Program-made: the position numbers and the translations under genes
Source: Anthostomella pinea
Taxonomy: Eukaryota; Ascomycota; Sordariomycetes; Xylariales; Xylariaceae
DNA: 64,000 nt
Assembly (NCBI GenBank): GCA_963556695.1
Contig: CAUWAG010000004.1
Span: 4,030,001-4,094,000 of the forward strand
Direction of reading: 5' to 3'
Shown here: positions 30,689 through 42,521 of the stretch, in pieces
Position numbering within the stretch: the first letter of the stretch is position 1
Layout: every line of letters starts with the position of its first letter
The notes under the pieces: generated by a model
What the model saw: the letters and a program-made list of their open reading frames with translations, nothing else
Told to the model about the DNA's origin: nothing
Database searches by the model: none

Positions 30689-33600
30689 TCACTTCCGCCC
30701 AATACCACTCCCATTCCCAGCAGCGCCGCCTGCCGCATCCTCAAACACCCTGAACCCGTCATCCCCTGGGCCAGATGTCCACGCGCGCTGCGTGCTGGGA
30801 TACTCGCTGGGGGCGCTGGACCTCTGACTCGCGTTTTCGGTCTCGTCACCGTTGTCATCCCCGTTCGCGTTCTCGGAGTCGAAGCCGTCGCTCATTGCGT
30901 CATCGTCGACGTGGATGTCGATACTGTCATGTCCCAGGTCCAGATCTGCATCGAGACTAAGGCCCCCGGGGTCGCGATTCTCGGCATCCTCGATGCCGGG
31001 CCACGGCTCGTCCTCGGGCCCGCCGCGCAGCTGGCCGTCCTGCCAGGACCCTTCTATATCTGGAGATTGGGATTGGAACTGTGCGGAGTCGTAGTGGTGG
31101 TGCAGATCCCCAGAGAGGTCGGCCATGGGACTATCATCTTCGTATCGCTCCTCATCCCCATCATCCTCTTCATCATCGTATGGGTCTGTTGCCTCGTTAT
31201 CAAGATAAGGATAGCCATGAACTTCGACGACACCATCCTCCTCGACGACACCATCCTCCTCGACGATCATAACGCGATCACCCCGGTTCGGCCGCGTATC
31301 CACGAATGGCGCATTGCTGTATGGCGTCGCATAGAACGGCGTCGTGCCACGAGGTCCGAGCACCTCGGGCATGGGGCTCGGCGAGGCGGTGCTCCAGCGC
31401 GGTGTGTGTCTGTTGCATGGTTGTAGCGGACGGACGGAGGGCGACCGCGTTGCGCGGCGCTTGTGCGCCGTCAGCGTCAAGATGTTGATGTGGGCGGTAG
31501 GGGAAGACGTCGCAACGCGTGAAATTTGGGGTGAGGCGCGCCGCTCGTACGGATGGTTGTACGACGTCATGCGACGCTTAGCGTTCGTTGCAGGTGACAT
31601 GAGGTCTGGCAGAGTCGGCGGCATTGAAGACGTACGTACTTGAGGCGGGCGGGAGGCCCTACCCTCCCTAAGAATTGCGGGGGATTGTGCACGGGGTCCG
31701 GAGCGGTGGGTTGCGATGGAGGGCGAGGCACTCATGACGCCAGTGAGAAGCGCCTGCGATGGCGAATTAGACATGGGCCGCCAGGTGCGCTGCGCCGCTT
31801 GCTGTATACTGGGACGTTGTGACGTGCTGGTACTTGCTGGGTGGTCGTCGAGGTGGTTAGTCCACGTCCAGCAGTCCTCTTTGGCATCTCCTTCGAGAAC
31901 TTCCTGGCTGCTTTGCGAATCAGCGTATACCCGGCTGAGTTCGCGGAGACGCTGCCAGTTCCATCCGTTGTCGTAGGCATTCTGGTCTTGGAGATAGGCT
32001 TCAGGATGGGTGATGAAGAGACGCTGAATATCGTTTGATTTCATCACTACGCTCGAGCTCAGAAATTGGACATCCCATGAGACCGGCGTGACCATCTCGG
32101 CAGGAGAGAGGAAACGAAGCTTCGAATCCTTGTGAATCTTGCGCAGTGGTACCCACGGTGATTGCAGACCATGATACTGTATGACTCGCTGATGCATAGT
32201 CGAGCCGTGGTGGACATTGGCTTGCATGCGTGAGAATGTGCGGAACAAGGTTCCGAAGGCTTCAGACATGGCTTGATGAACGCTTCGAGCGTCTGGTCCG
32301 CGGACAGTGACGTTCTTCACCAGGCCACGACTCCTAAGCCGCTTCCCTATCGTCTGGTCGGGAGCACAGGCTCGAGCGAGTAGCCAGTCGGACTCGACTT
32401 CTGGGCCCGCCCAGTCATTGAAGCCGGGAGATTGAGGGTCCATGGCGGATGAACTGCAGGGCAGCTGCGTCCATTGATCAGCCTCCATATTGCCACCACC
32501 GGAGAGGCGCTGGCTGCCAAAGTCACGGGACTCCAGCCAGATGTTCTTCAGAGGGAACGGAAGAAATATGACCTCAACCTCCCACGGGCGTGCAGGTGTT
32601 GGAAAGGATGAAAGGCCCTGAAGCTGACTGAGCTGGGCCCTGAGCGCTTGGAGTTGACTGTACAATTCGGCGCGATCCATGTGGCTGCTTGTACTAGTTG
32701 AGACTGACACGACACTGCTCGTAGAATCATCGGCACCTGGACGACGAGAGCGATGATAGCCTGAGGTGGTGTTGCTGCTGTCGTTCAGCAACTTCTCCAC
32801 CTCTTCTACGCGCGACTCGAGCTCAGTCACTCTGAGATCAGTGTGGTCGTGCTTGTCATAGCAACTGTCATGACCCGCGGCCGAGAAGGACACATTCTCG
32901 AGACCATCTAATCGCTGCTCATGCCCTTGGACAGTGTCAGACAACAGTTGGAAAGAATCTCGGCTCACCCCAGATGTTGGCGGTTGGCTCTGTCTTTCAA
33001 ACACGTCTGAATGCCTAGAAGATCTTGGGGTGTTGGTGACAGTCTGGCCGTCATCATCAGGATCGGGATCCAGGACGTCCTCGTCTCCTAGTAGAGCGGT
33101 CTCATCCTTCTCCAGGACTGGCTCACACGACTTGGACTTGACACCACTTAGTGTCTGAAGTCCCTTTCCTGAGAATGGCCGCAGATATCCCACCCGGGTG
33201 GATGAAGTTGTCGAGCTTGGTTGTGATGGCATTGCACACTGACTTGGAATGGGAGGCAGCATAGCTGTTTGATCCGGCTCAGATTGGATGAGATTAGTCC
33301 AGCTCAAGGTATCGGGTATTGATGGTTCCCGCGCGGGCGCAGCGACCACTCCTGGTTGTACATTGGCTTCCTCCGGTATATAATGGTAAGCCGCAGGATT
33401 ATCAAACGTATGAAAGTCCAAGGGCTGCTCCATCGTGGGTGGCATCTTGAAAGACAAATCCGGCATCACGGGTGTGAGAGGCTCGCGGTTGGCCCTCGGT
33501 CGCTCATTCTCCTGGCCGTTGGTATTAGTAGTCGCGATGGCTGCGCCCGGGGTTGGAATTGGAGTTTGGCCATCGCGAACTTCATCATGAAAACAAGCAT

Positions 33601-33898
33601 GATGGGAACACATGCACCAATGTGTCTGATCCTCCAGACCGGAAGCATTGCCATAAGGAAATCCATTGGCAAATCCAGGTGGTAATCCGATCGGGCTTCC
33701 TCTATCTGTATTCCCCAATGCGCCGCGACTCCAGAAACGACGGCATCCGCATTTTGGTCCATTGGCGCCATGGGTCAAGTCCACAAAGTTGCAAGGTCCG
33801 CCAGGAATATTGGGCGGTCCCAAGGATACTTGGCCATCGGCGTAGATGTTGAAGAAAGAGCTGTTCGGAAGCTGGAAGTCGGGGGCGAGTCCTGCCAT
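30689..33898 (-). CDS. Uncharacterised 1069-aa protein with N-terminal Cys/His cluster and acidic C-terminus
   Basis: One uninterrupted frame. The first 110 residues contain a Cys/His cluster (Cys36, Cys50, Cys52; Cys95, Cys97, His99, His100, Cys102, His104, in PKCGCRRFW and HWCMCSHHACFHDE) that could bind metal. A short coiled coil near 345-375 (LRVTELESRVEEVEKLL) is followed by a folded-looking stretch of about 435-650 with Trp-rich segments (LPFPLKNIWLESRDFGSQR). The rest is Pro/Ser-rich, ending in a strongly acidic region. A duplicated 18-nt unit near 31225-31262 encodes VVEEDG twice. Looks like a conserved Pezizomycotina hypothetical protein; nuclear function is only a guess from composition. 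Confidence 0.75.
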   Translation of the reverse strand: MAGLAPDFQLPNSSFFNIYADGQVSLGPPNIPGGPCNFVDLTHGANGPKCGCRRFWSRGALGNTDRGSPIGLPPGFANGFPYGNASGLEDQTHWCMCSHHACFHDEVRDGQTPIPTPGAAIATTNTNGQENERPRANREPLTPVMPDLSFKMPPTMEQPLDFHTFDNPAAYHYIPEEANVQPGVVAAPAREPSIPDTLSWTNLIQSEPDQTAMLPPIPSQCAMPSQPSSTTSSTRVGYLRPFSGKGLQTLSGVKSKSCEPVLEKDETALLGDEDVLDPDPDDDGQTVTNTPRSSRHSDVFERQSQPPTSGVSRDSFQLLSDTVQGHEQRLDGLENVSFSAAGHDSCYDKHDHTDLRVTELESRVEEVEKLLNDSSNTTSGYHRSRRPGADDSTSSVVSVSTSTSSHMDRAELYSQLQALRAQLSQLQGLSSFPTPARPWEVEVIFLPFPLKNIWLESRDFGSQRLSGGGNMEADQWTQLPCSSSAMDPQSPGFNDWAGPEVESDWLLARACAPDQTIGKRLRSRGLVKNVTVRGPDARSVHQAMSEAFGTLFRTFSRMQANVHHGSTMHQRVIQYHGLQSPWVPLRKIHKDSKLRFLSPAEMVTPVSWDVQFLSSSVVMKSNDIQRLFITHPEAYLQDQNAYDNGWNWQRLRELSRVYADSQSSQEVLEGDAKEDCWTWTNHLDDHPASTSTSQRPSIQQAAQRTWRPMSNSPSQALLTGVMSASPSIATHRSGPRAQSPAILREGRASRPPQVRTSSMPPTLPDLMSPATNAKRRMTSYNHPYERRASPQISRVATSSPTAHINILTLTAHKRRATRSPSVRPLQPCNRHTPRWSTASPSPMPEVLGPRGTTPFYATPYSNAPFVDTRPNRGDRVMIVEEDGVVEEDGVVEVHGYPYLDNEATDPYDDEEDDGDEERYEDDSPMADLSGDLHHHYDSAQFQSQSPDIEGSWQDGQLRGGPEDEPWPGIEDAENRDPGGLSLDADLDLGHDSIDIHVDDDAMSDGFDSENANGDDNGDETENASQRSSAPSEYPSTQRAWTSGPGDDGFRVFEDAAGGAAGNGSGIGRK

Positions 33899-35359
33899 TG
33901 AGCTGGGTGCTCTTCGGATGGGGGCATTGGAGGTTTAGAAAGACGAAGATTCGGCGGGGAGTTCGACGGGGATCAGTTCGTATTTGTTCGCTGGTGGTGA
34001 TGGGGTTATCGGCAGTCCTGAGCGACCCTCCCAGACGCAGCTGGTCGCGATCAACAAACCATCTAGTACATGGCTCTGCTTGATGTTAGTCCAGGCTCGA
34101 GGAAGCTGTCGTGGTCCGCCCGGCACAATATCATCAGGCAAGACACTGACCACGGTATGCGTATAAGAACAAGCACATTCAAAGCGGTTTGTGATGGGGA
34201 TATGGTAATTTATGTACAAGAGGCAGCAGTCGAAGGACGCGTCAAGGCAAAGAGCAATGCGAATGACGAAGATGAGGAAGCGAAGTCGAGGTTGCAAAGT
34301 GAGGCGCCCAGATAGGATTGGCTAGAGGTGGTGGGGTTGGGCCTGGGTGACGGGGGGTAGGGTGTAGCACGAAAGCAGGCGGAGCGGATCGCTGAGATAG
34401 TCACAATAGCGACAACTGGGGTGTGGAGAACAATGATGAAAATGAGATGCAGTAAAACGTGATCAGATGGATGAGTCGACGCTGGTCCAAGGTGACAGCA
34501 GGGGGGGGTGGTCACTGGTCAGACATGGCCGCCCAGTTCTGGGATTCGGGAATCAGAATACGGAAATCAGAATACTCGCAGGCTGCCAGGCAGCTTTGCG
34601 TCCCGTCGTGGGAGGTGGGATGGATGCTGGCTGATACATTTTCCCACTCAACGCGTCGTCTAAGAGGAGCGGGCGGCCAAGCCAGGGGAGCAGGGGGGTT
34701 CGCGCGTGCTGGTCGAAGGCGGCAGCAACCCCATTGGCCGGGAGGCTCTCGAGATCCCTGCCTGGACAAACGCACGCCCGAGAGGTCTCGACGCGAGCTG
34801 CACCTCCAAGTCACCCACCAAACATGGCTGCTTATTGCAGAGGTCCGTCACAGATAGTGACTTTCACCTGGTTAGCCCGAGACGTGACCGCCTCACTACC
34901 AATCTCATCACCGTCGGTCGGCCGGATTCCATGACAAGGAGTACAGCCAAGGTAAGGCGATCAGCGTTCGCCCCATCCAAAATGCAGATTCACCCAACCT
35001 GCCAACGCTGAGAGACGCTCGGGTGGTTTTATCTCGGAGGGACTGCAGTAGTCGGACCTATCGAGACGGTCAGTCCTGCTCTAGCCTCACACTCAATGGC
35101 CAATGGAAGAAACGCCGTCATCCTGGCACGTTGAGTTCGGTCTTTCTTCATGAGAAGAATGCTTGAGATTTGGTATTTGAGGTGCGTATTATGGCAGTAG
35201 TAGGCAAGCATTGTGAGGACGGCAGTATTATCAGCCCGAACCAGCCCAGATCCACTTGGCCGGTTATCAACGTAAGTCATCAATATAGTACAGCGAGCCG
35301 ATGCTCCATGCTCAACAGAACAGGGCTGTAGCGACCAGAGCTCGTCATCATCATCGTCG
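33899..35359. other. Intergenic, no gene supported
   Basis: About 1.46 kb upstream of the 30689-33898 gene and downstream of the next minus-strand gene. Small frames on both strands lack domains. Confidence 0.45.
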
Positions 35360-37096
35360 TTAAACCTCACCCCAGCTCCCCATTGGACCCGTCGTAGCAA
35401 TCATTGAGCCAGTTCCGACAGAACCACCGATATCCCAATAGTGACGAGACGAGGAGCAACTGCTTCTCCTGACTGATCTGCGCGTGCTCTGGCTCGCGCA
35501 GCTGGAAGCATGCCGGACTAACACCGGGCTGGAAGCCGTAGTCCCCTTGGACTTGCGACTCTCCACAGGTCGCGGTCTGGACACCAGCGGGTGGTGTTGC
35601 CGCACCCTTGCAACCTTTGCAGCTACATCCTGCGTACTAAACGTCGCAAGGTGCGAGTTTCCAGATACCCCAGTACTGCTGGGCCGTGACAGAAATCGCG
35701 ATCGAAGATACCGGAATATCAGTCTAACGTCAAGATCTTGCTCCCATTCATCTTGTGTGAACGTGGCTGCCGTGTTCTCCGCTGGAACCTGTGACTTGCT
35801 CGGGGCCGAGCCGGACGGATGTCGCGCTTGAGGTACATCTATCGGCCGCGTTTGAGTAGCAATCGTCGGTTTGAACTCAGGTATTATTGCAGGCGCTTCC
35901 TTCATCGCGCTACGTGCCGGGTCGTTTGCGCTTTCGGGAATCGGCGATAGACCAGCATACGGCAGGGGCATCTGCTGCACCCGACTGAAAGTCGAGAAGG
36001 CACCTGGATGCTCAGAAAGTTGGTGAACCAGAAGACCAAGCTCCTTCGCTACCCGCTCGAGCATCTTGAGCTGCCAGCCGGAATCTGACGTGTTCTCTGC
36101 AGGGACGTTATGGAGAGGTGACCGAGACAAGACTGATGCTTTTGGCGTTGAGGATAGATCCTCTTCGTCCGGAAGTGCTTCACCAAATAGGATGGAAAGC
36201 AGTTTATCGTCTATGCCCAAGAGGTCACGAACCACCTTTCGGGTAATCCGCCCCCATACACTTTCGTGGTCACCTCTTGACTCGTTTTCGTTGTGATCGT
36301 GCCAGTCTTCTCCTTGGTCCTCAGTGTCACCCACTGCACCGCCTACCGCGCTCAATGTTGCTACGTCTTCGGCTCTCTTTTCTGCTTGGGGGGCAATCGA
36401 TGTGCTAGCCGCTGAGCGACGTCGTCTGCGAGTCTCCCTCTGAACTTCCTCCAATAGGTACCGACTCTGCTCCAGGCGCCAAGATTCTATCCATCGCGTC
36501 TTGTCTATTTCCTGGTACCCCTCGTTTTCGAGCTCAGCCTGGGCCAAGTCGAGGCTTTCGCGCCGCCGCTTCACCCGTCGGGGGTTATACTGCTCAAACG
36601 CATATAGCCTGTTCTGCACGTCGGCCCCCATACCCTCCTGTTCAAGCCGAAACGATCCAAGGCCATCGTGGGCAGGTACGACAGGTGTCGCATGAGGAAC
36701 GGCTTGCGAGGAGTTGTAGAAATCGGGTGTCGAGCGGAACTCTGGCAGGTGACTATCAAGGCTGTCAAGCTCTGCGTCGTCCTCGTCGTCTTCGTCTAGG
36801 GCATCGATGAAGCTCGTCGAACGTCGGGGCTCAGCGCTTGCTTCTGATCTTGCAAGGCTATGGAGGCTCCCAAGGTCACTTAACCGGGAGCGGCCTGGAG
36901 TTGTGTTGGTCTTGTGAGTGGAGGTCAGGTACGAAGTAGTTGTGCCGGCATCGGTCGCGGGAGAGAACAGCACCCAGGTCTGTGAATCTTCCACAGCTTG
37001 AGAGGCCGGCTGTGGAGTATGGTGTGATTCGTCGTCTTGGGGCGAAGGTCGAAAGACTCGTTGCGCAGCCTGTCGGGTTGGTTGATGGAACGCCAT
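35360..37096 (-). CDS. Uncharacterised 578-aa protein with conserved-looking Gly-rich C-terminus
   Basis: Single frame from ATG at 37096. Features: near the N-terminus WVLFSP and SRLSDLGSLHSLARSE; an acidic patch (DALDEDDEDDAELDSLDSHLPEFRSTP); a central amphipathic region with RWIESWRLEQSRYLLEEVQRETRRRRR; a helical core with VWGRITRKVVRDLLGIDDKLLSILFGE; WQLKMLERVAKELGLLVHQL; and the end HYWDIGGSVGTGSMIATTGPMGSWGEV. The organisation of short conserved blocks in disordered sequence is typical of fungal-specific proteins of unknown role. No catalytic motif or membrane segment was seen. Confidence 0.72.
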   Translation of the reverse strand: MAFHQPTRQAAQRVFRPSPQDDESHHTPQPASQAVEDSQTWVLFSPATDAGTTTSYLTSTHKTNTTPGRSRLSDLGSLHSLARSEASAEPRRSTSFIDALDEDDEDDAELDSLDSHLPEFRSTPDFYNSSQAVPHATPVVPAHDGLGSFRLEQEGMGADVQNRLYAFEQYNPRRVKRRRESLDLAQAELENEGYQEIDKTRWIESWRLEQSRYLLEEVQRETRRRRRSAASTSIAPQAEKRAEDVATLSAVGGAVGDTEDQGEDWHDHNENESRGDHESVWGRITRKVVRDLLGIDDKLLSILFGEALPDEEDLSSTPKASVLSRSPLHNVPAENTSDSGWQLKMLERVAKELGLLVHQLSEHPGAFSTFSRVQQMPLPYAGLSPIPESANDPARSAMKEAPAIIPEFKPTIATQTRPIDVPQARHPSGSAPSKSQVPAENTAATFTQDEWEQDLDVRLIFRYLRSRFLSRPSSTGVSGNSHLATFSTQDVAAKVARVRQHHPLVSRPRPVESRKSKGTTASSPVLVRHASSCASQSTRRSVRRSSCSSSRHYWDIGGSVGTGSMIATTGPMGSWGEV

Positions 37097-38619
37097 TGTG
37101 CGATCAAGGGTATACTGGTGTTGGTATCGATGCGGATGGACGTTGTATGACGAGTGTGGCCCAACTGGGGATCTCCCAGCGGGAAGCTTTCAGATGACTC
37201 GCCAGGTAAAGGACGTAGTCTAATTGTAGGTCGTGTTTCCTGCGACGGCACGGTTCGTTGGATGATAGGAGATGTTGGCGCACGGCAACAAAGAGCGAGG
37301 CGACTCGCCGAAAAAGGTGATTTCAGGCTATCACTCTCGCTGTTTCTTGAAGCTGGTGCTGACTGTATTCCAGAGGCGGCAAGATATACTAAGTTGGGAT
37401 ATGATGTTGGATGATGTGATACTATCAGCTTCGACGCAAGGAGACTCGAGAACAAGTCATCATCAGCAGCCGTGAGCTGAGGGAGTTGGTGAGGTGCTCC
37501 TGATGATCAGGACCGGTGCAGGGTGCGGGTGTGATACATGTACACCGCATATTAAGAGCAAAGGGCGGGAGAAAATCAAGGCGGGACGGAGGTGTCACTG
37601 GACCTGTCCGATTAGGGGACCTGGCGATGATCCCACGTCGCGTGGACGGTGGTACAGACGCAGAGACGTGGTCGATTCAGGTCGAGGCGGTTCGGCGGTT
37701 GGCACCCCGCCGTCGAGCTGTTAGGTCGATATGATGCGATAAGACACCAGTCTAACGTCCGTGACGGCCTGTCTCTTTCAGATGTACCACAGTACTCTCA
37801 TAAGAGGAACGAACCGGGCTGAATTCCACTTATACCATCACGTAATACCAGAGCAGGCAGCGTGGGAATATTGAAAAAAGAGTCGTCATGGAGGTATCAT
37901 GGCATGTCTACATGTTTGGTTCTTTGTTTGGAGCGTCATTGCTTGTTGGCTGTCATCATGCATCCTTCAAGTGTGATGGAACACAGCGGTGGGTCAATGG
38001 CTGAGGTGTCCAGGACCCCAGGTCTTATCAACCCCCCACCTTATCACCCCCCATCTTCACCCGTCTGCTAGAGGACGTCCCGGAATATCCCATAACTCCA
38101 TGCCAAACTCTGTCTATAATAACACACTGTGGCGGCTGTCATTGTACCGCTGTATCTGTGAGACGGAATGTGAACAGTCGAGCATAACTAGTCGAAGCGT
38201 TCCTACAACATTCAAGTATGCCTTACATAAGGTAGGTATACATAAGGGGGCATGTGTATGCGTCAGTCGAGTACTTTCTCAACTACGTAAATGGTCGTGA
38301 TATCATAGTGCACCCTATTGTCAATAGGGAGTATGTCTGAACGGTGGCCTTCCCCTGCCAACGACATGGTTTCTTCGTCTCGATAGGACGAGGTTGACCT
38401 ACTGACTAGATGAGACCGTGCCACTAGCGAGACATGCGGCACGCTGGAGGGACAGTTCACGTAAGACATTCAGACATCGATCGACTCAATGCTTCATCAA
38501 ACGGTGTTGTGGTAGTGCAAATGCAAGATCCGTATTGACTGCCTTAAACAGTGCTATGGTACCCGAATAGACGCCTGTCCCTCAACCCAGATTTGCTTCT
38601 CATACGACGTCCTCCAACT
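37097..38619. other. Intergenic, no gene supported
   Basis: About 1.5 kb between the start of the 578-aa gene and the 3' end of RPL10. No domain-bearing frame, tRNA or repeat was found. Confidence 0.45.
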
Positions 38620-39546
38620 CTAAGCCTCGAACGCGGTGGGGAAGCGCTTGACGTTCTCCGCGAGCTTACCCTTGTTGGAGAGGAACTGAACGTAGGCACC
38701 GTCGACCTTGACACGGCCAGCAGCCTTCTTCTCCAGGTATTCCTCCCGGCGGAGAGGGGTGAAGCCCCAGTTCTTGGAGATGATGATCTTCTGACGGCCA
38801 GGGAACTTGTACTGGGATCGTCGCAGAGCCTCGAGAGCGTTGGCACGGTCTGGAGAGGACACGGTTAGCACTGCGCCCTCCTTGCAATGTAAAGGGTCTT
38901 CGATTTCACTTACTGGAATCACGAGTGCGGACACTCAGGAGAATCTGGCCGATGTTGACACGGGCAACGGTTCCGTTGGGCTTGCCCCAGGCACCACGCA
39001 TACCAGTCTGCAGTCTATCGGCACCGGCGCACGACAGCATCTTGTTGATGCGGACGACGTGGTACGGGTGGGCTCGGATGCGCAGGTGGAAGCTGTCCTT
39101 TCCGGAAGACTTGACGAGGTACTTGTTGGCGCAGATACGGGCGGCCTCGAGGGCTTCGGAGCTCAGCTGCTCGTACTCGTTGGAGACCATGTGGATGCAC
39201 AGAGGGAAGTCATCGACGTTCGCACGCTTTCGGCCAAGATCGAAGATTCGGATCTTAGGGTCGGGCACACCACGGTTGAACCGGGACTTGGGGTACGGCT
39301 GTTGTCATCCCACCATTAGTATCAGATACTCAAGATAACTGTCATTCCTCTAGTCGCATGCAGTTCCCGCCGTAGCACAACCAGAGTTGTCGGCTGTCGA
39401 CTCCAGTGCCGACTCGGACCCTTCGGACGTCATCGTGGGCTGCCGAGCGCGGGAATCGCACAGAATGGACATCCAACGCAACTGTCTCGGGTGTTGCTCA
39501 CCTTGTTCTTGCAGTACCGGTAGCATCTTGCGGGACGACGCGCCAT
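38620..39546 (-). CDS. RPL10: 60S ribosomal protein uL16 (L10)
   Basis: Three exons: 39546-39502, 39298-38914, 38849-38620 (GTGAGC and GTAAGT donors; phases agree), 219 aa, normal for uL16. It reads [15 protein letters not shown], then [22 protein letters not shown] and the conserved rRNA-binding loop around [16 protein letters not shown], ending with [19 protein letters not shown]. It binds at the tRNA/peptidyl-transferase face of the 60S subunit and joins late in assembly. It is divergent from RPL30, with 413 bases between start codons. A very short first exon followed by an intron is usual for fungal ribosomal protein genes. Confidence 0.97.
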
Positions 39547-39959
39547 CTTGAATGATTTCTCGATGAGTTGTCGTACGTGTGGTGGTGGTTGTTAGTATGT
39601 GGAGGGGATGATGTCGACGACGAAAGAGGGAGACTCGGATCCTCTTTGAAGGCCTGGGGATGGCAAAATTGCTGGCTTGATTTCAAAGCAGGCGAGTCAC
39701 GCGGCGAGTTGTGTGGCTTGTGCATTGATTGGCTGTGAGTCATCTAGATAAGTGGGGTTAGGGCTAGCCCAGCCCGAATGGAACAGCTTCTTGCCCCACT
39801 AGCCAGCATCACCCAAAATTGTTTTTTTTCTCACAGCCCAAGAGAGAGAGTGAAGACTGCCCCTCCAACTGGAATCTACAACACGACAATCAACTCCAGC
39901 ATCTGATACTAACGACAGAACTCCGGTTCCGAGGTATCAATCAACAATCACAAGACAAG
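39547..39959. promoter_or_regulatory. Shared divergent promoter of RPL10 and RPL30
   Basis: 413 bases between the two ATGs. A TTAGGG core (39758-39763) followed by CTAGCCC matches the telomere-repeat-like Tbf1-type element known upstream of ribosomal protein genes in many ascomycetes. A T-tract lies at about 39821-39830. The factor assignment is inferred. Confidence 0.6.
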
Positions 39960-40541
39960 ATGGCCCCCAAGAAGAACAAGAAGGATGCCAACAGCATCAA
40001 CTCGCGCCTTGCGCTTGTGATGAAGTCTGGAAAGGGTGAGGAGCTTCACCCATTCAAAAGCTGAAGATCGACCAAGGCAGAGGTACAACTGCTAACTATG
40101 TTCAATTAAGTGACCCTCGGCTACAAGAGCACCCTGAAGAGCCTGCGAACCGGAAAGGCCAAGCTCGTCATCATCGCCGGCAACACTCCTCCTCTCCGCA
40201 AGTCCGAGCTGGAGTACTACTCTATGCTGTCCAAGGTCGCCGTTCACCACTTCAGCGGAAGCAACGTATGTCGCAAACCTTCCAGCTCTTTTACTGTATA
40301 GGATGGACACGCTCTCAGCCATTCCTCCGCTCGGGTTTTACCGAGTGGTAGACCCCTTTCCTTCTATCTGTACCCAGAGAAAAAGCCCTGACAAGGCTTT
40401 GGAGGGTATTTCAGTTAGCTAACCTCTATCCCTACGAAACAGATTGAACTCGGTACCAGCTGCGGAAAGCTGTTCTCCTGCTCTACCATGGCTGTTCTGG
40501 ATGCTGGTGACTCCGATATCCTCAGCGACCAGCAGGCTTAG
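39960..40541 (+). CDS. RPL30: 60S ribosomal protein eL30 (L30)
   Basis: Exons 39960-40035, 40111-40265, 40443-40541 (donors GTGAGG and GTATGT; phases agree), 109 aa; yeast L30 is 105. It reads [25 protein letters not shown], then [42 protein letters not shown] and, in exon 3, [27 protein letters not shown], the characteristic eL30 kink-turn-binding fold. In yeast L30 binds its own pre-mRNA; whether that holds here is unknown. Confidence 0.97.
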
Positions 40542-42521
40542 GCTCAACATTGCATCCATGTACGGCGTTGGGGTTCCGGACTCGGAAAATGGGCGACAGT
40601 CGGATGGTGGGACATGTCAGGATATCCTGCACACCGCAAGGCTCACAGATCGAGCTTCGTCTACGGAGTCGTCAAGCAGTTACACTTTAGATGAATACTA
40701 GGTGTCGCTTGGAGAGGGCTGCCGTCCAGGGAACGACTAAGAGATACCCAATAGACGTGCCAGCCGCCACGAACTGAGCGACCTTTGTCGTGAGACTCCT
40801 ATTGCTTGTCGGCCGTACCTCTCGACGATAATGAGAATAGCCCTGTAAATGACTCATTGTGACTTGGCATCGACGTCTAATAAACGCTGCCACTGAACGC
40901 ATATGGCCGATAGACCACCTGCAAGACGAACAATACCGCAACTGGGAAGCTAGCCGGGGGTCAAGGTCATGGACAGGTGCACTCACATAGTCGCATCTTC
41001 GGGCGATCTCGTACTTCACATCGATGGCAATCCAATGAAGCTCCGACAGGATCCCTGAGCAGCATTATAGAAACTCTTAAGGAGTTCGACCAAGTGTGAT
41101 GATCAAAAGTTACTTGCAATACCGCCTTGGTAGTTGTCGGGCTGTCTTCAAAAGTACTGACTAATCTCGATGGCTTAAGATAGGGAGAGCCACCCGGTCA
41201 TCATCGTCGTTTGCTCGTGCCCGACTCTCCTTAGTACTTAGGTACCTACTTGATACATTATCCACTATTCAGGACTCCTCTATGACCGTTATAAGAAGCT
41301 AGGCTGGCAGAAGTAGTTGGTTGTTGGGAAGTAATGAATGCCGACAACGTTCTGGCAATGAGTGAGGACGTCGACTGCTGTGCAATACAATGGGAGTACC
41401 CCTTTATGGGAAGCGGGCATCAGCACTCCGCAGCCGGACTGGCCACGGTTTTTGAGAGTTGAATGACTGTTGACAATTCAAAGTCTGTAAACAAAGTCCG
41501 AGTCAGCAAGGGCCATTCTCCTCCATACGGGGACGCGTTTGCATGAACGTAGAAATTAGGTGTGGTACGGGAAGCCTGTCATGCTAAGTAGTAGTGTCGG
41601 AACAAGGAGATCACATGTGACCAACCTGAAAGGTCCTGTGGTCTAGCCTGACTCGAATACATTATGTGTTGACACAGGACACGACATGAAGGGAAAACGG
41701 GGTTCGATTGCAGGTCTTCGACGCCGCAATGCTGCAGTGCTGGTTATTCCATTGCGATGGAAGCGTCTCATTGTCCTCAGCCCTGACAATTACGTAGCTG
41801 GTGGCATTGATTGATTGACTGACGGACAGGGGTGCTCTCCCAAAGGAAAAGGATGGTTCTTGGCAGGATGACTGTGACTGGTCTCTGCTTGGATAGGTAT
41901 GGCTATTGCAACGCCTATTTCTGGTGTCAAAAGCGAAGACTACAAGGATTGCGGATTCAAGGAGGAGAGGACAGCAGAGCATAAATTAATCAAACTAGAT
42001 GCCCGCCCAAACATTGAAAAGAGTTGCGTTTCTTGACCTTCACTGGATCTGCAGTAATCTTGATTCCCATCAACGGTATCGCCCGTATCGCAATCGCATT
42101 GTCTGACCATTTACCTACCTACCTTAGAACGCGAGTCGTGTTCGGTACATTCACATCCATCCTACGTGGCGGTGTGTTATAATTACCTGCTGCAGGGCAC
42201 GGTGATCCAATCAATTCAATTGGAACGTCAACTTGGCAGCTGCTTGACTAAGTACATGTACACCCTCCACGGACGCCACCACATGCTCCCCGAAGCTTGG
42301 AAGGGTCCGGGTCAAAAATAGCACTGGAGTACAGGCTACAACAGCACGGCAACAGTTGATTACGGTTACGGCAACAACAACGTCCAAATCGATACATGCC
42401 ACTGCCGTCGCACACAACAACCACCTGCACATCGCATTTTATCGCTCTTAGAAACACACCGACCCTACATTGTTAGTAGCACATATACACACCCGTTTGC
42501 TTCCTTTGAAGCACCACAGCC
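40542..42521. other. Intergenic, no gene supported
   Basis: About 2 kb between RPL30 and the coiled-coil gene. Only short frames without domains, and CTAC-type short repeats near 42113-42123. Confidence 0.45.
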
